A DNA stretch of 26,305 nucleotides. Source: UMGS1781 sp045650705. Its GTDB lineage: Bacteria > Bacillota > Clostridia > TANB77 > CAG-508. Positions 23,451 through 26,305 of this stretch are shown piece by piece. Each line of letters starts with the position of its first letter. Position 1 is the stretch's first letter. The stretch is taken from positions 1 to 26,305 of the forward strand of contig JAZRRK010000005.1 of NCBI GenBank assembly GCA_045650705.1, read 5' to 3'. The notes under the pieces were generated by a model, which did not search any database, was not told the origin of the DNA, and saw only the letters and a list, made by a program, of their open reading frames with translations. Both the position numbers and the translations under genes were made by a program.

Positions 23451-23540
23451 AATTACATCAACCTCCATATAAAAATTATTCAAGTTGAATTATATAATAT
23501 AAAGTAAAAAAAAGCAAACAAAAATTATTATTCAAGAGTA

Positions 23541-23569
23541 TTTACAAATATAAAATTATATGATAAAAC
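23541..23569 (+). promoter_or_regulatory. Possible promoter of the lemA operon
   Basis: -35 TTTACA (23541-23546), a 17-bp spacer, and -10 TAAAAC (23564-23569), 33 bp before the ATG of lemA. The -10 is imperfect. Confidence 0.45.
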
Positions 23570-23601
23570 TAAGATATAACGAAATTAAAAGGGGATAAAA
23601 A

Positions 23602-24135
23602 ATGGAAATAATTATAATTGTATTAATAATAGTATTCTTTTTTATATTAATTGAATATAACAAATTGGTAAAATTAAAAAAGAAAGTTGAGCAAGCTTAT
23701 TCAACAATAGACGTGTATTTAACACAAAGATTTGATTTAATACCAAATTTAGTAGAATGTGTAAAGTCTTATACAAAGCATGAAAGTGAAGTGTTTAGTA
23801 AAATAGCATCAATGAGAGCAAATTATATGAACACAAAGGACCTAGCAGAAGCTGAAGAACTGAATTCAGAATGTGATAGGCTTATAGCATATATAGAAAA
23901 TTATCCAGAATTGAAAGCTAGTGAACAATACTTAGAATTACAAAAAAAATTATCAAAAATAGAAAGTCAACTTCAAGCTGCTAGAAGATTATATAATGGA
24001 GAAGTTACAAGATATAACACAAAAATAGCTGTTATTCCAACAGTTATAATTGCTGAAGCATTTAAATTTACAGAAGCTAAATTGTTTGAATTAGAAGATA
24101 TGAGTGCAAAGAATAATATCGATATTAATTTGTAA
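23602..24135 (+). CDS. lemA: LemA family protein
   Basis: A 177-residue membrane-anchored helical protein. One N-terminal membrane helix (about 2-19) is followed by the LemA core: 'NKLVKLKKKVEQAYSTIDVYLTQRFDLIPNLVECVKSYTKHE', with the typical QR-x-DLIPNLV signature, then 'AARRLYNGEVTRYNTKI' near the end. LemA proteins are widespread, and their exact job is unknown. They are usually paired with TPM-domain or DUF3137 proteins at the membrane. The RBS AGGGGAT precedes the ATG. The DUF3137 gene begins 10 bp after its stop and is clearly in the same operon. Confidence 0.93.
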   Translation: MEIIIIVLIIVFFFILIEYNKLVKLKKKVEQAYSTIDVYLTQRFDLIPNLVECVKSYTKHESEVFSKIASMRANYMNTKDLAEAEELNSECDRLIAYIENYPELKASEQYLELQKKLSKIESQLQAARRLYNGEVTRYNTKIAVIPTVIIAEAFKFTEAKLFELEDMSAKNNIDINL

Positions 24136-24145
24136 TAGGTGAAAT

Positions 24146-25057
24146 ATGAAAAGTTTTAACGAAATATATGAAGAGATTTATATAGATAATATTAATGGTT
24201 TAGAAAGTATAAGAAAGAAAAAACTAAAAGGAGCTATTATAATTTTTATATTAGCAATCATAGGTATTATTGTATTAACAAAGTTAATGATTAATATCGG
24301 TGTAGAAAGTTTATTTTTTGTACATATAATTTTAATAGTATTAATTTTATGTATTATAAAATCAAATAGAAAGACAGGTAAGTATTCTACTATATTTAAA
24401 AACAAAGTAATAGGTCCATTTGTAAAAAATGTTGACGAGAATTTAACCTATAACCCTGAGAAAGGTATTGCTTCAGCTATATATAGGAAATGCAAATTTG
24501 AAAGTTTTGATAATTATGACGCAGAAGACTGTATCGAAGGATTATTTGAAGGAAGGTATGATTTAAGAATTGCAGAAGTACATACTGAAAGAGAAAGCGT
24601 AGATTCAGAAGGTAATAGGACAACCTATACAGTTTTTCATGGAATATTTAGTAATGTGAAAGGCATAAAAGATATAGGAACAACAATAAGAATATGTTCA
24701 GATAAAGGATTTTTAGGCAAACTTTTTAATAAAAAAACAAGAATAGAAATGGATTCATCAGAATTTGAAGAACATTTTGATGTGTTTACAGAAGATAAAA
24801 TAAAAACAATGCAAATATTAACATCTGATATAATGGCGATGCTAGTTGAATTTAGAGAAGTAAGCAAGATAAGATATGAAATAATTATAGAAAATTATGA
24901 AGTATCTATGAGATTTCATACAGGAGAAGTATTTGAACCTATGCTTTTTAAAAGCACACTAGATTATGACATGTTAAAAAAATATTATGACATAATAGAT
25001 TTTGTATTTAGAGTAACAAGAGAGATAAATAAGGCAATTGAAAATACAGAAATTTAA
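24146..25057 (+). CDS. DUF3137 domain-containing membrane protein
   Basis: A 303-residue protein with two adjacent membrane helices (about 30-47 and 53-71) and a long C-terminal soluble region that fits DUF3137. Visible features are 'CIEGLFEGRYDLRIAEVHTE', then 'TVFHGIFSNVK', then 'LTSDIMAMLVEFREVSKIRYEIIIENYEVSMRF'. DUF3137 proteins commonly sit next to lemA, as here, and are thought to form a membrane complex with it, though this is not proven. The ATG at 24146 follows TAGGTGAAAT. No terminator is seen after it, and the prepilin-like gene follows 46 bp later with its own RBS, so co-transcription is possible. Confidence 0.88.
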   Translation: MKSFNEIYEEIYIDNINGLESIRKKKLKGAIIIFILAIIGIIVLTKLMINIGVESLFFVHIILIVLILCIIKSNRKTGKYSTIFKNKVIGPFVKNVDENLTYNPEKGIASAIYRKCKFESFDNYDAEDCIEGLFEGRYDLRIAEVHTERESVDSEGNRTTYTVFHGIFSNVKGIKDIGTTIRICSDKGFLGKLFNKKTRIEMDSSEFEEHFDVFTEDKIKTMQILTSDIMAMLVEFREVSKIRYEIIIENYEVSMRFHTGEVFEPMLFKSTLDYDMLKKYYDIIDFVFRVTREINKAIENTEI

Positions 25058-25103
25058 AAGGAATAATTTATCGTGCTATGATAAAAACAAAGGAGATAAG
25101 GAT

Positions 25104-26305
25104 ATGAAGAGAGTAAACAATAATGTATTAAAGAATTTAAGGGGCGAAAAAGGTATTACCTTAATGGTGGTAATAATAACTGTAATAATTATGGTAATAT
25201 TATTAGGTGTAACCGTAAGGCTATCTATAGAAGGAGAATTAATTGGCTCAGCAGAAAAGGTAGAAAATAGCACAACTGGTAAAATAGAAGAAGGTCAAGA
25301 GAAAATAGATTCAATAATAGCAGAAAGAGATGAAGCTACAATTATAGAAGATTCCTTTGTACCACAATATACAGAAGAAAATTATTCAGATGGTAATGGA
25401 TTAAAAAATTATAAAATATATGGAAATAGCGTGCAAAACGGAACGCCTTCTCCAATTTCACCAGTAGAAATACAAAGTGTGGGAGAGAAGACAAGTAATT
25501 TAGCTGAATTTGTTGATACAAAATTAACTTTTACAACAGAAGATACAAAAAATTATCAATATTGCTGTGCAATAAAATCAGAAGTGCCTCAGCTTGGAGT
25601 TACTTATAATATTAGTATAGATTATGAGTTAGAGAATAGTGATAATGACTTTTTTGTATTATTAGGTTCAGGCTCAGGGAAAAGTATAACATACAATATC
25701 GGTTCAACTCAAAAGATAAGTAAAGATAATACAACAGGAACTTTAAAATTTACGGCAATTAGAACTGCTTCTTGGTCTACTCGTGAGTATTTTGGGTTTA
25801 GAGTATTAATTGGTAGCAGTAATCTTTCAGATAATCCATTGGATGGAAGTATAACTTTAAAGAATATTATGATTTCGTATGAGAGTACTGAATATGAACC
25901 ATATGAAAAATATAAAATACCAGTTACAGCAACAAATGAAGCTGGAGAAAGTGTAACAACAAATATATACTTAGATGAACCACTAAGAAAAATAGGAGAT
26001 TATGCAGATTTTATAGATTTTAAAAATGGAAGAGTGGTAAGGAATATTAGCTCTGTAGATTTATCAACATTGTCTTGGACACGAAGAACAAATACAACAG
26101 ACTATTATCTTGGTAGAAATTTGGATTTCATGGAAACATATTCTAATAATCAGTTTCCAACTGCAAAACCAACTTTAATGAGTTCGTATTTTTTCGTTTG
26201 TACTAGATATGATATGTATAATAAAAAAGCAACAATTCCGTCTATTTCTCACTATATTTTAAATAGTAATAAGACAATAGGGGTGTATTATCCTGGATTT
26301 GAGGA
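25104..26305 (+). CDS. Prepilin-like N-terminus fused to phage-tail-type region (partial)
   Basis: The frame is open from the ATG at 25104 to the window edge (400 codons, incomplete), preceded by AAAGGAGAT. Residues 13-36 (LRGEKGITLMVVIITVIIMV onward) look like a type IV prepilin signal: basic leader, Gly-Ile cleavage site, then a hydrophobic helix. The Glu usual at +5 is missing (Val instead). A short Glu-rich coil follows. From about 100, phrases such as 'GNSVQNGTPSPISPVEIQSVG', 'STEYEPYEKYKIPVTAT' and 'DEPLRKIGDYADFIDFKNGRVV' resemble Firmicutes phage tail and host-recognition proteins. It may be a pilus- or membrane-tethered binding protein. The function is inferred and the C-terminus is unseen. 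Confidence 0.72.
   Translation, partial: MKRVNNNVLKNLRGEKGITLMVVIITVIIMVILLGVTVRLSIEGELIGSAEKVENSTTGKIEEGQEKIDSIIAERDEATIIEDSFVPQYTEENYSDGNGLKNYKIYGNSVQNGTPSPISPVEIQSVGEKTSNLAEFVDTKLTFTTEDTKNYQYCCAIKSEVPQLGVTYNISIDYELENSDNDFFVLLGSGSGKSITYNIGSTQKISKDNTTGTLKFTAIRTASWSTREYFGFRVLIGSSNLSDNPLDGSITLKNIMISYESTEYEPYEKYKIPVTATNEAGESVTTNIYLDEPLRKIGDYADFIDFKNGRVVRNISSVDLSTLSWTRRTNTTDYYLGRNLDFMETYSNNQFPTAKPTLMSSYFFVCTRYDMYNKKATIPSISHYILNSNKTIGVYYPGFE

Overview
The window comes from a very AT-rich, low-GC Gram-positive bacterium, most likely an anaerobic gut clostridium. The signs are strong AGGAGG ribosome-binding sites, sigma-A type promoters with 17-bp spacing, heavy use of AGA/ATA/TTA codons, and lineage-typical genes: a sortase, a SPASM radical-SAM enzyme, a pyridine-nucleotide-independent-looking thioredoxin reductase and a 2,4-diaminopentanoate dehydrogenase-like gene. 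No rRNA, tRNA, CRISPR array or intact transposase was seen.

Left edge (1-1500): a minus-strand locus that looks like a type I toxin gene (consensus promoter, RBS inside a hairpin, short hydrophobic peptide with a charged tail, terminator) whose reading frame is broken by one base. Next come a possible small structured RNA and a CPBP/CAAX-type membrane protease.

1534-5630: a compact island visibly richer in G+C than its surroundings (32 of 60 bases at 3421-3480, against 13 of 60 at 7441-7500). Two near-identical 18-bp direct repeats flank it. It carries telA (toxic-anion-resistance family) facing a coiled-coil protein and a membrane-anchored protein that joins a solute-binding-type domain to an OmpA-like domain. 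Both divergent promoters are near consensus. An AT-rich gene just outside (5711-6946) has three copies of a short hydrophobic/acidic motif that also occurs near the N-termini of TelA and the coiled-coil protein. This is one of two candidates for an undescribed system.

7093-13568: a cell-surface cluster. It holds a secreted membrane-anchored protein, a sortase, a 1379-residue protein with at least five Cna-B-type repeats (four start points exactly 270 bp apart) and a VWA domain, and a signal peptidase I. The large protein has no visible sorting signal.

13591-17332: two orphan minus-strand genes (one of atypical composition), a two-repeat helical protein with a TTG start, a thioredoxin-reductase-like flavoprotein lacking the usual NADPH motif, and a 2,4-diaminopentanoate dehydrogenase-like enzyme.

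17641-22134: an unknown membrane protein, a haemolysin-III family protein, then a radical-SAM/SPASM maturase followed by a 33-codon gene with a near-perfect Shine-Dalgarno sequence and its own terminator. That pair is the second candidate system, probably a new RiPP (ribosomally made, enzyme-modified peptide). A prolyl-tRNA synthetase without the usual editing insertion follows.

22212-26305: glyA on the minus strand, a lemA/DUF3137 pair, and the start of a protein with a prepilin-like N-terminus joined to a region resembling phage tail or appendage proteins. It runs off the right edge.
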